Made by a program: the position numbers and the translations under genes
Notes under the pieces: generated by a model
The model's database searches: none
What the model saw: the letters and a program-made list of their open reading frames with translations, nothing else
What the model was told of the DNA's origin: nothing
Source of the DNA: an uncultured Saprospiraceae bacterium
Lineage (GTDB): Bacteria; Bacteroidota; Bacteroidia; Chitinophagales; Saprospiraceae
NCBI GenBank assembly: GCA_937941765.1
Contig: CALDGQ010000019.1
Coordinates: 27,240 to 91,239 of the forward strand
Reading direction: 5' to 3'
DNA: 64,000 nucleotides
Shown here: piece after piece, positions 56,401-64,000 of the stretch
Layout of the letters: every line of letters starts with the position of its first letter
Position numbering within the stretch: the stretch's first letter is position 1

Positions 56401-59400
56401 ATAGTATGAATGTAGGGATTAATCCAGTAGGGACAATCAATGCATGTGATGGATCTAACAAAACAATAACAGGATTAACACTAGGTTCAGGTACTGCTCC
56501 ATATACTTATCTCTGGAATACTGGAGCTACTACCGAGTCGATTACAGCTGATCCGAATCCGCAAGGTGGTATGATCAATTATGAAGTAACAATCACCGAT
56601 GCGAATGGTTGTTTCGGTGTTGCTTCAATGAACATCAATAGTTATACCATGAGTGCCTCAATTGACAATGTAGGACCAGTAAGTAGTTGCAATGCTGCGG
56701 ATGGTAACATTACTTTGACACCTTTCGGAACGGCTCCATATAGTTACAATTGGACTGGCCCGAATAGCGGATCATCGAGTGGTGTGATGACTTCATTTAG
56801 TATTCCTAATTTGGTGCAAGGGGCCTATCGGGTGACCATTTCAGATTCCGGAGGTTGTGTGTTAGTAATTCCACAAACTTTACTTTCAGTTGGTGGTCCT
56901 GCTGCAAATGCAACACTTATCAGCACTTCCAACATCTCTTGTCCGAATGCCAATGATGGTGCTATAGATATCGAAATTACTGGAAATAATCCAACAGCAA
57001 TTTGGAGTCATGGAAGTACTGCTGAAGATTTAACCGGACTAGCTCCTGGATCTTATGATGTAACCGTTTCAGATGGTCAATGTACAAGTATCCTTTCTGG
57101 AATTGTAATCGCAGAACCTGATCCTATTGCTATAAATGTCAACGCCATCAAATTACCAAATTGTGTTGGCGATAATTCAGGAGCGATTGAAATAGAAGTA
57201 GCTGGAGGTGCCACTCCTTATAACTTTGTTTGGAGTAATGGAAGAACCACTAAAGATATCGCAGGAATTACTAGTGGTGACTATAATGTTACCATTACAG
57301 ATGCTGCCGACTGTTCTGTAATAATGAATCTTGTTACTGTTGAAGATCCGCAACCATTGTCAATTTTTATAGACGAAGCAAGAGATATAGATTGCTTTGG
57401 AAATAATGATGGAAGGATTGATATTACTGTAAATGGAGGAGCCACTCCTTACACTTTTGATTGGAGTAATGGCTCAGACACAGAAGATGTAAATAGTCTT
57501 TTACCTAATAATTATCAAGTTACCGTGACAGATGCCAATGGTTGTGTCGCTATTTCTTCGACAACTATTATTTCTGAAAATACATTGTTATATTCTAGTG
57601 CAAATGAAGTAAGGAATATTGATTGCAACGGCGATTTATCAGGTTTTGTAACGATTTCAACTACAGGAGGAAGTTCACCTTATCAATATTTATGGAATAA
57701 TGGTTCTACTGCAAAAGATCAAGTTGGATTGTCAGCTGGTATTTACAATTACACGGTGACAGACGCGAAAGGTTGTTACCTCATTTCTCCATCCATACAA
57801 ATTGAGGAAGCATCCGTTTTAAATGTTACCATTGATGATATTAACAACATCACATGCACGAGTGGAACGAATGGTTACATACAAATGTCAACATCAGGAG
57901 GTGTGCCACCATACACTTACGCTTGGTCTCATGGTCAGCAAATAGAAGATGCCAATGATTTACCAGTAGGTGATTACGAATTGACTGTAACAGATGCAAA
58001 TGGTTGTGATTATATTTCGACTGTTATTAATTTAAATGATGATGATGCATTTGAAACCAATATTGTTCAGGTTCAACAAATAACTTGTTATGGAGCAAAA
58101 GATGGGCAAGTAGATGTTGAAGTAAGTGGTGGATTAGAACCATACGCTTATTTCTGGAACAATGGCCAGCAAACAGAAGATTTGAACAATATAGAGCCGG
58201 GAATGTACATCGTAACGATTTTGGATGCTGGTGGTTGTACAAACATTCATTCAACAACGATTAGTGAACCGATTCCATTACAACCTGAAGTGATGGATTT
58301 GCAACATGTAACTTGCCAAGGTGAAGCAGATGCGATGATTCAAATTTTTACCAATGGTGGTATCGCTCCTTTGACCTATACTTGGAGCAATGGAGATAGT
58401 GGATCAATGGCAACTAATTTGGAAGAAGGATTTTATGATGTGACGGTTACGGATGCTTTTGGGTGTGAAGAAGTTTTGCAAAATATTCCTGTTATCGAAC
58501 CAAGTGGTATTTTTATTGATGTTGCCAGTTTTGAACCTATTAATTGTGTAGGTGCGACGGATGGACTGATTGACATTCTAGTAATCGGTGGGGTCGCACC
58601 TTATACTTATGAATGGAGCAACGGAAATGTAACAGAAGATTTGATTAATGTTGGGGCAGATGATTACTCCTTGACATTGACAGATGCAAACGGTTGCCAA
58701 CAATTTGTTCCCGTCATCTCTATTTTTGAACCGCAGTCTGCACTCAATACAAACGATATTGTTAAATCAGATGTCAGTTGTTATGATGCAGTAGATGGTC
58801 AAGTAATTGTCTCAATATTTGGTGGAATGGCGCCTTACCAATATAACTGGAGTGCTGGTCAAAATAATATATCAAGTGAATTGTCTGACACGATTTCAAA
58901 TCTAATACCAGGCACTTATGATGTTACCGTTACAGATGCCAACGGTTGTATTCATGTGTCACCAAGTACTATTATAACTGAACCAACTGCAGTGATTATT
59001 ACTTTAGATGAAGTCATACACAACGATTGTAATAATGATGCTATTGGGCAGATCGACATCACAACTTTTGGAGGTCAATCTCCTTATACTTTTCATTGGT
59101 CTAATGGAAATGCAAATGAAGATCAAGTAAATTTAACCAACGGAAATTACTCGCTGTTTGTAGAAGATGCAATTGGTTGTATATCTGAAACTATTTCGAT
59201 TGATATCAATCAACCAGGTGTCAATTTAGCCTACAATTTAAACATTGTTGACGATGTTACCTGTTTTCAAGCCGCTAATGGTGTGATCAATGTGACAAGT
59301 TTTGGAGGAACCGCTCCGTATCTTTATCAATGGAATAATGGAGAAACAACAGCAATTCTAAACAACTTATCAGGTGGTCAGTATTATGCAACCGTCATAG

Positions 59401-60194
59401 ATGCAAATGGTTGCCAACAATATATTGACACGATTGAAGTTTTGGAAGCGGCATTGGAATTAGAAATTGGATTGTTAGAAATTTATGGCAATGCTTGTGT
59501 TGATGATGCCGAAGGAAGAATTGATATTGCAATTTCTGGAGGAATGCCCCCTTATGATGTAGCATGGAGCAACAATGATGCATCTGAAAGTATTGAAAAT
59601 TTAGAAGGTGGAATTTACAATGCAACTATAACAGATGCACTAGGATGTGTTGTCTTAAGTCCCAACTATTTTGTAGATGAACCAGCTGCTTTTGATTTAG
59701 ATATGATCACAGTTGGTTCTCCTTCCAATATGAATATCGGATCATTGCAAGTGGTCGTGAATGGAGGTACAGCTCCCTATCAATATCAATGGGATGAAAA
59801 TGCCAATAATCAAACAACCAGTCTAGCATCTGATTTATCTCCGGGTGTTTATCATGTAACTATAACAGACAGTAACAATTGTACAATAACCTATAATGGT
59901 GCCGTTGGATTTACAACTGCATTAGAAAATGAATTGGGCGTTAATACTTTTGAAATTTTTCCGAATCCAACCTCGGAGAGTGTAAATTTGAAAATTGAAA
60001 TGTCATCAAGCAATTCATTTGTAATTTCAATTCGTGATTTAAGTGGTAAAACGATCGAGTATTTTAACGTATCTTCTACAAGCTCATTCTCACAATCCAT
60101 TAACTTATCAAGTCTTTCTCAAGGTGTTTACATCCTTGAAATGGAATTATCAGAACAAGAAATTCTGCAAAAGAAATTGGTTGTTTTGAAATAG
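53403..60194 (+). CDS. Giant SprB-repeat adhesin with T9SS sorting domain
   Basis: 2263 residues. The only start that keeps the signal peptide (ending ANLFAKN) is TTG at 53403. Domains: fibronectin III-like (about 40-130), proprotein-convertase P-like (135-300), a second FnIII-like (300-395), a MAM-like domain (400-580) and a MopE/metal-binding-like stretch YLDADSDGYGN (583-650). Then a lamin-tail-like region (near 720), about 15 SprB-type repeats of ~80 residues (about 1000-2160), and a T9SS sorting domain (FEIFPNPTSESVNL). SprB is the mobile adhesin of gliding Flavobacterium. No gliding gene is here, so the role may be adhesion. Confidence 0.9.
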   Translation: MKIVFPKLPTSSRFVILCLCFCLLMNTANLFAKNTSDLCSSCNAPSYLSVSDVTSTSVTLQWNENNTPNATLWDVEVVSYGDLPTNLPTANNITANPFVLNNLTTGSRYQFYVRARCVGEAPSAWAGPYTFFTLLPNPTACGIGMSIPDNSCSSANEFLVDVNTPIGNQLGDDVIIEEVKIIINHPWVADMEIYLTAPSGVRVELSTDNGNSGDHYGDPFDTTCGTFASFVAGECGTPDIESSMTPFVGKYTPENSLTDFNDGSDPNGIWMLEICDDAGSDTGTLEFFEIVYTSNTCFQPTNLTATNIGATTIDLNWNEGGTCTETIVEYGPAGFIPGSCGSANGGSLISIPCPVPQPYSIAGLSASTNYDFYIREDCGNGNCSVNTCPVSLTTDCLTMPISESEDFDNQVICQATCGTPCPILGNWFNAAGSDFDWIVSTATTPSFNTGPSKDVSSTGNYIYLETSGGNCSGGKQAELRSNCISVNSGSGSCHLSFHTHIFGTTIGMLMLEITTDGGANWTNLLTKSGGQGDFWEKNYVDLSAYDGQIVQFRFLGISGTGYTGDIAIDEVTFYGSTSIGVPQNVFYLDADSDGYGNLNAVMQSCSTVIPSGYVANGDDCNDQDASINPGAPELNCNGQDENCNGNNDDSIFPAPSVNTAVVCQGETTTLTPTLFPTGAYYWFNSPSANTPIATGNNFTTPVLNNNTTYYLVDSTITFPGLRISEVDLGADDIIEIQNIGDAANYTGWSVLVSNSYTNINAVNAVQWDLGNMTSNEIDFRTDNAATGANYLGNNIIWNAGSYPNFAGWALIVDNVGQVVDALFWGWQSGAISNFDIIVNGFNITNSDLPWSGNGINVSAGCGQGNSILLTGNNETNTANDYANCSAASIGNPNANLNLMRVCKSGRIPVHVEVDDEPSLVMIGFAPTICAGTDFDLSSVGFYDANDAHGITSYHTGTPTTAANYIATPIVNPTTTTTYYIRSSTAFGCYDEIPITVDVNNSMNVGINPVGTINACDGSNKTITGLTLGSGTAPYTYLWNTGATTESITADPNPQGGMINYEVTITDANGCFGVASMNINSYTMSASIDNVGPVSSCNAADGNITLTPFGTAPYSYNWTGPNSGSSSGVMTSFSIPNLVQGAYRVTISDSGGCVLVIPQTLLSVGGPAANATLISTSNISCPNANDGAIDIEITGNNPTAIWSHGSTAEDLTGLAPGSYDVTVSDGQCTSILSGIVIAEPDPIAINVNAIKLPNCVGDNSGAIEIEVAGGATPYNFVWSNGRTTKDIAGITSGDYNVTITDAADCSVIMNLVTVEDPQPLSIFIDEARDIDCFGNNDGRIDITVNGGATPYTFDWSNGSDTEDVNSLLPNNYQVTVTDANGCVAISSTTIISENTLLYSSANEVRNIDCNGDLSGFVTISTTGGSSPYQYLWNNGSTAKDQVGLSAGIYNYTVTDAKGCYLISPSIQIEEASVLNVTIDDINNITCTSGTNGYIQMSTSGGVPPYTYAWSHGQQIEDANDLPVGDYELTVTDANGCDYISTVINLNDDDAFETNIVQVQQITCYGAKDGQVDVEVSGGLEPYAYFWNNGQQTEDLNNIEPGMYIVTILDAGGCTNIHSTTISEPIPLQPEVMDLQHVTCQGEADAMIQIFTNGGIAPLTYTWSNGDSGSMATNLEEGFYDVTVTDAFGCEEVLQNIPVIEPSGIFIDVASFEPINCVGATDGLIDILVIGGVAPYTYEWSNGNVTEDLINVGADDYSLTLTDANGCQQFVPVISIFEPQSALNTNDIVKSDVSCYDAVDGQVIVSIFGGMAPYQYNWSAGQNNISSELSDTISNLIPGTYDVTVTDANGCIHVSPSTIITEPTAVIITLDEVIHNDCNNDAIGQIDITTFGGQSPYTFHWSNGNANEDQVNLTNGNYSLFVEDAIGCISETISIDINQPGVNLAYNLNIVDDVTCFQAANGVINVTSFGGTAPYLYQWNNGETTAILNNLSGGQYYATVIDANGCQQYIDTIEVLEAALELEIGLLEIYGNACVDDAEGRIDIAISGGMPPYDVAWSNNDASESIENLEGGIYNATITDALGCVVLSPNYFVDEPAAFDLDMITVGSPSNMNIGSLQVVVNGGTAPYQYQWDENANNQTTSLASDLSPGVYHVTITDSNNCTITYNGAVGFTTALENELGVNTFEIFPNPTSESVNLKIEMSSSNSFVISIRDLSGKTIEYFNVSSTSSFSQSINLSSLSQGVYILEMELSEQEILQKKLVVLK
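56406..59898 (+). repeat. About 15 SprB-type repeats within the adhesin gene
   Basis: Each unit pairs an early Cys (as in NCVGDNSGAIEI) with a late Cys in TDANGC, around GG-x2-PY-x-Y-x-WSNG and G-x-Y-x-VT-x-TDA. Unit lengths vary near 80 residues. Nucleotide identity between units is low, so they are old rather than recent duplications. Confidence 0.8.
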
Positions 60195-60434
60195 TCATTT
60201 ATAGCACTTCTTTTCATTTTGTTCCTAACGAATTTTCTACCTAAAAACTATAGCTAGCGTATCCATATGCTTTGTTTGTGGCTTAGATTAACTTGTTTTG
60301 AAACATTTAGGACATAATTCAAATAAAATACCTCCAATGAGACGCTGCACCATCAAAGTTTATGACTATTTTTAACAGTCATATCTGCTTTTACTATTTA
60401 TCCAATATTAACCAATTCTTTAAAATAGAAACCA

Positions 60435-63400
60435 ATGAAAAGTAATTCCATTATCTCTGTTTTGGTAGTTTGTTTTTTAATGCTATCACAAATGACATTT
60501 GCTCAAGAACAAGAGGCACAAAAAGTAGCCCCTCAAATTTCAAAAGCACAATGGGTAGGAAAGATTGAGGCACTTAGAGACCTTCCTGAAACGCTCATAA
60601 CAAACAGTTTGAAGCGAAATTTGATTAAAGGAAACAAACTACGTGAAGTAGAAAATTTTGGCAGTCATATTCCAAGAGTCAATTTTTATGAAGATGCGAA
60701 ACCTAAAAATGGAGACGCATTAGCACAGGTTCCTAGCTTAGAAAAAAGTTCTATACCAGTGGAGACTATTTTAAATTTTGATGGTGTTAATCAAAATGAA
60801 TCTACGGTGCTTCCTCCTGACACCAATGGCGATGTTGGTCCAGAGCATTATTTTCAATGCACCAATGGGGCAGGTGGTTCAACGATTAAGATATTTGACA
60901 AAGAAGGAAATTTATTATTCGGTCCTGCATCTTCAACAACATTTTGGGTTGGGCTAGGATTACCGGCACTTGGAGATCCTGTTGTTTTGTATGACCAATA
61001 TAGCCAAAGATGGATGTTCTCGGAATTTTCGGATCAAAATAATAATACAATGATGATTGCGTATTCTGAAACTTCAGATCCTTTAGGTGCTTGGAATGCA
61101 TATACGGTCAGTTCTCCAGGTTTCCCTGATTATCCTAAATTTGGTGTTTGGCCAGATCATTTAATAATTACAACAAATGAATTCGATGAGGCAATTCCTT
61201 TTTATGTTGTTGATAAAATGGCGATGGTGAATGGTGCCACAGATGCGGACTTTGTTCGTTTGATGGATATGACAAAATTTGGTGGAGATGGATTTCAAGT
61301 TGCAGGTCCAGTAGATGCTGATGGTTTTTCTGCTCCTCCTGGAACCACAAAACCAATGGCAATAAGATTGTATGATGATGAATGGGAAGGAGGGCAAGAT
61401 CAGTTAGAGTTATGGGAAATTGATGTGGATTGGTCTAATTTAGGAGCTGCTTCCATGACCAATATTGCTTCTTTAAATACAACACCATTTGAAAGTAATT
61501 TATGTAACGGGAATATTTTTGATTGTATTCAACAATCAGATGGATCGACTATTTCTGCACTACAACAAGTGATGATGCATCGTACTCAGTATAGAAACTT
61601 TGGTTCGTATGAGGCAATCGTATGTAATCACGCTGTTGATGTTACAGGTGAAAATGTTGCGGGTGTACGTTGGTATGAATTAAGAAAATTTCCAGGACAA
61701 GATTGGGAGATTTATCAAGAAGGTACTTTAGGAGACGGAATTAATAGTCGATTCATGGCGTCATGTGCATTAGATGGTGGTGGGAATATGGGACTTGGAT
61801 ATACCATTACCGGTCCTGATAAATTTTTGTCATTAAGAATTTCAGGTAGAAGATCTAGTGATTTATTAGGAGAATTGACAATTGATGAAAATGAATTTAT
61901 TTCGGGCGAATCTGCAAATCCTTTTCAAAGATGGGGTGATTACTCTTCTATGAATGTGGATCCTGTTGATGAACGTACCTTCTGGTATACTGGAGAATAT
62001 ATGATGGATGATGGAAATTGGAATACCAGAATTGTTACTTTTCAATTAAAAAGAGACACCATTGATGTAGGACCTTTTGTGATTAATACACCTCAATCTT
62101 CTGCATTCCTTACTGCTGCAGAGCCAGTTGAAGTTGAATTTAAAAATTTTGGTTTCGCACAACAAGGCAATTTTGATATTGGATATTCTGTAAATGGTTC
62201 TACACCTGTTATTGAAAACATTAATATTACGCTTGATCCTGACAGCACACACACGCACACTTTTACACCTACAGTAGATATGTCTGCACTAGGAGATTAT
62301 CAGTTTAAAATTTGGACTTCGCTACCTGCAGATCAGAATATTCTGAATGATACCATGAGAGCTGTTATTTCTCAATTAACTAGATGGGATGCTGGGATTT
62401 CAGGAATCAATGGTATTGAAAATGCTATTTGTGATGTAGAAGCACAAGTTGAATTTGTCTTAACTAATTTTGGTCAAGATGAATTAACCAGTGCAAATAT
62501 AGCTTTCTCTTTAAATGGAGGGACTACAATTGTCATTCCTTGGACCGGTTCTTTGATGGCTGGTGAGTCAACTACCATCAGTTATTTAATTACAGGACTG
62601 ATTGAAGGAACTAACAATATAGATGTAAAGACATCGGAGCCAAATGGTTTGATGGATCAAAACATGTTAAATGATGGAGTAGTCAGAACTGTTGAAGCTA
62701 TCTTTACTGGAGAAACAATTTCACTCAATTTATTGACAGATGATTATGGAGCTGAAACTTCATGGGAATTAGCAGATATGAGTGGTACAGTTTTGTTTAC
62801 CGGTGCGGGTTATAGTAGTCAGACACTTTATATTGAACCATGGTGCATCCCAGAAGGTTGTTATAATTTTACCATTTTTGACGCTTGGGGTGATGGAATT
62901 TGTTGTGGATTTGGTAATGGGGAATATTCAATTTTAGATGAAGCAGGTGCAATTTTAGCCTCTGGAGGTGAATTTGGTGCTTCAGAAACAGTCAATTTCT
63001 GTTTCCCATTTGAATGCACTATTACAGCTTCTGCCGAAACTTCCAATGAAACAGGTCCAGGCGAAAATGATGGATCTATTCTTATTGACGTCGCAAACAC
63101 TTCTGGTACTGTAATCTATGTTTTGGATGGAGGTTCCCCTCAAGGAACACCTGTTTTTAATAATGTAGGAGGTGGTATGCACACTGTTACAATTACAGAT
63201 GGAAATGGATGTGAAGTCGTTTTAGAAGTAGAAGTTGGCACTTGTTCCATGCAAGTAACAATTGATTTGATGAATCCAACTTCAAATTCCGCTCAGGATG
63301 GTACGATTACCGTCAATGTTGTCAATGGCAATACTCCACTAGAATATTCATTCAATGGTGGGAGTACCTATCAAGATAACAATGTGTTTGAAAATGTAGG

Positions 63401-63755
63401 AACTGGTAATTTCACCATCATTGTGAGAGATGCGATTGATTGTATTTTCTTTGAAGCAATCGTTATGTCTGAAATGACTGATATAAATGATCTTACTATC
63501 GGACAATCCGTTGCCATATTTCCAAATCCAACGGAAGATGTTATCCAAGTAGAAATCAAGGGGCTTCAAGATACTTATCATTTAAAATTCGAAGTGTATG
63601 ATATGTTAGGAAAACGTGTTCATAAAGGAAGTATGAATGCATTCAATGGAATTGTATTGGGTAAAATTGCACTAGTAAGTTTTCCTGAAGGAACTTACTT
63701 GTTGAAATTTATTCATCCTCAATTGAAAGAATTGCATAAGATTGTGAAGATTTAG
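60435..63755 (+). CDS. Secreted T9SS cargo, 1106 residues, with CARDB-like and SprB-like domains
   Basis: Signal peptide ends QMTFAQ. A large unassigned N-terminal region (about 30-540) opens with PPDTNGDVGPEHYFQCTNG. Two CARDB-like beta domains follow (about 545-760: VEVEFKNFGFAQQGNFDIGY, VEFVLTNFGQDELTSANI). Next is a Cys-rich beta unit with DAWGDGICCGFGNGEYSILD (near 820). Then come two SprB-like units (CTITASAETS..., CSMQVTIDL...) and a sorting domain (AIFPNPTEDVIQVEI). It is 240 bp downstream of the giant adhesin in the same orientation. The role is unknown. Confidence 0.85.
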   Translation: MKSNSIISVLVVCFLMLSQMTFAQEQEAQKVAPQISKAQWVGKIEALRDLPETLITNSLKRNLIKGNKLREVENFGSHIPRVNFYEDAKPKNGDALAQVPSLEKSSIPVETILNFDGVNQNESTVLPPDTNGDVGPEHYFQCTNGAGGSTIKIFDKEGNLLFGPASSTTFWVGLGLPALGDPVVLYDQYSQRWMFSEFSDQNNNTMMIAYSETSDPLGAWNAYTVSSPGFPDYPKFGVWPDHLIITTNEFDEAIPFYVVDKMAMVNGATDADFVRLMDMTKFGGDGFQVAGPVDADGFSAPPGTTKPMAIRLYDDEWEGGQDQLELWEIDVDWSNLGAASMTNIASLNTTPFESNLCNGNIFDCIQQSDGSTISALQQVMMHRTQYRNFGSYEAIVCNHAVDVTGENVAGVRWYELRKFPGQDWEIYQEGTLGDGINSRFMASCALDGGGNMGLGYTITGPDKFLSLRISGRRSSDLLGELTIDENEFISGESANPFQRWGDYSSMNVDPVDERTFWYTGEYMMDDGNWNTRIVTFQLKRDTIDVGPFVINTPQSSAFLTAAEPVEVEFKNFGFAQQGNFDIGYSVNGSTPVIENINITLDPDSTHTHTFTPTVDMSALGDYQFKIWTSLPADQNILNDTMRAVISQLTRWDAGISGINGIENAICDVEAQVEFVLTNFGQDELTSANIAFSLNGGTTIVIPWTGSLMAGESTTISYLITGLIEGTNNIDVKTSEPNGLMDQNMLNDGVVRTVEAIFTGETISLNLLTDDYGAETSWELADMSGTVLFTGAGYSSQTLYIEPWCIPEGCYNFTIFDAWGDGICCGFGNGEYSILDEAGAILASGGEFGASETVNFCFPFECTITASAETSNETGPGENDGSILIDVANTSGTVIYVLDGGSPQGTPVFNNVGGGMHTVTITDGNGCEVVLEVEVGTCSMQVTIDLMNPTSNSAQDGTITVNVVNGNTPLEYSFNGGSTYQDNNVFENVGTGNFTIIVRDAIDCIFFEAIVMSEMTDINDLTIGQSVAIFPNPTEDVIQVEIKGLQDTYHLKFEVYDMLGKRVHKGSMNAFNGIVLGKIALVSFPEGTYLLKFIHPQLKELHKIVKI

Positions 63756-63758
63756 AAA

Positions 63759-63863
63759 CGGTTTTACGGTTGACGGTGAACGGTAGACGGTGAACGGGGA
63801 GTACGCGAGGAGTATGTGTGCACACGTACTCCCCGTTCACCGTCTGCCATCAACCGTTCACCG
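63759..63863. repeat. ACGGT-rich inverted repeat, locus 2
   Basis: A long hairpin whose arms contain AGACGGTGAACGGGGAGTAC and its complement, with the centre TATGTGTGCACACG. It has the same design as the element at 28719-28806, but the arms are longer and nearly perfect (about 43 bp). The rest of the end of the window shows no gene. Confidence 0.85.
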
Positions 63864-64000
63864 CAGGACTGTTAAGTTCTAATCATATTCAATGTTGCTC
63901 GGATATCGCAACAACATTTTATTTGGCTATTAAGTATTGAGTCACTTCCGTTATTCCTATGAATGTTGATTGCAATGCTGCTCATAATGGACATATTTAA

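Noticed and set aside
56406..59898. Repeat array of noncoding type in the adhesin gene
   Set aside because: The repeats are in-frame protein modules (SprB-like) with divergent DNA, so they are coding.
1..64000. tRNA, rRNA or riboswitch genes
   Set aside because: No cloverleaf-like or ribosomal sequence was noticed by eye in the gaps; a tRNAscan or Rfam search was not possible here.

Overview
The window is chromosomal DNA of a low-GC member of the Bacteroidota. Several things point there. At least eight proteins end in a type IX secretion (T9SS) C-terminal sorting domain with the FPNPT-type motif. Starts lack Shine-Dalgarno sequences and sit in A/T-rich leaders. Several -7-like elements match TAnnTTTG or its variant TATTTTCG. 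A DUF3810 protein, SprB-type repeats and futalosine hydrolase also fit. A Saprospiria- or Cytophagia-like lineage is plausible, but the order cannot be fixed from sequence alone. No tRNA, rRNA, CRISPR array or prophage was seen.

Layout. 1-12.97 kb: a membrane protein running off the left edge, a hybrid histidine kinase with receiver and HPt domains, an MscS channel, a DUF58/PPK2/S4-domain operon, thioredoxin with a thioredoxin-like lipoprotein, a DUF3810 metalloprotease-like protein, futalosine hydrolase overlapping an outer-membrane-protein-like gene, and two membrane proteins. 13-23.4 kb: secreted T9SS cargo (a BNR-repeat protein and two tandem PA-domain paralogs followed by a third copy reduced to its sorting domain), a two-subunit molybdenum hydroxylase, and another T9SS protein. 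23.8-28.6 kb: a small membrane protein, a HerA-like ATPase and a membrane-anchored DNA/RNA non-specific nuclease, with two tandem 194-bp repeats between the last two. 28.8-38 kb: an alpha-glucan (glycogen) cluster with branching enzyme, an aminotransferase, a GH57-like protein that seems to lack both catalytic residues, a GT4 glycosyltransferase and a GH31 alpha-glucosidase. 38-47.4 kb: a secreted esterase-like protein, a glucosaminidase-domain protein, phosphofructokinase with a GlcNAc-kinase-like partner, 3-hydroxyacyl-CoA dehydrogenase, an MmcQ/YjbR protein and another T9SS protein. 47.6-49.1 kb: a REP-associated tyrosine transposase (RAYT) flanked by four copies of a ~192-bp palindromic element. 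49-64 kb: a small membrane-anchored protein, leucyl-tRNA synthetase, a 2263-residue multidomain SprB-repeat adhesin and a 1106-residue T9SS protein.

How the genes work together. The alpha-glucan genes would build, branch and trim storage polysaccharide. Phosphofructokinase and the sugar kinase feed glycolysis. The T9SS cargo forms the cell-surface and secreted repertoire, although no T9SS machinery gene lies here. The intergenic DNA is rich in dispersed palindromic elements of at least five kinds (5.2, 7.6, 27.2/47.6, 28.7/63.8 and 52.9 kb). The RAYT with its matching repeats is the most system-like feature of the window. Many gene ends carry strong stem-loop terminators, several shared between convergent genes.
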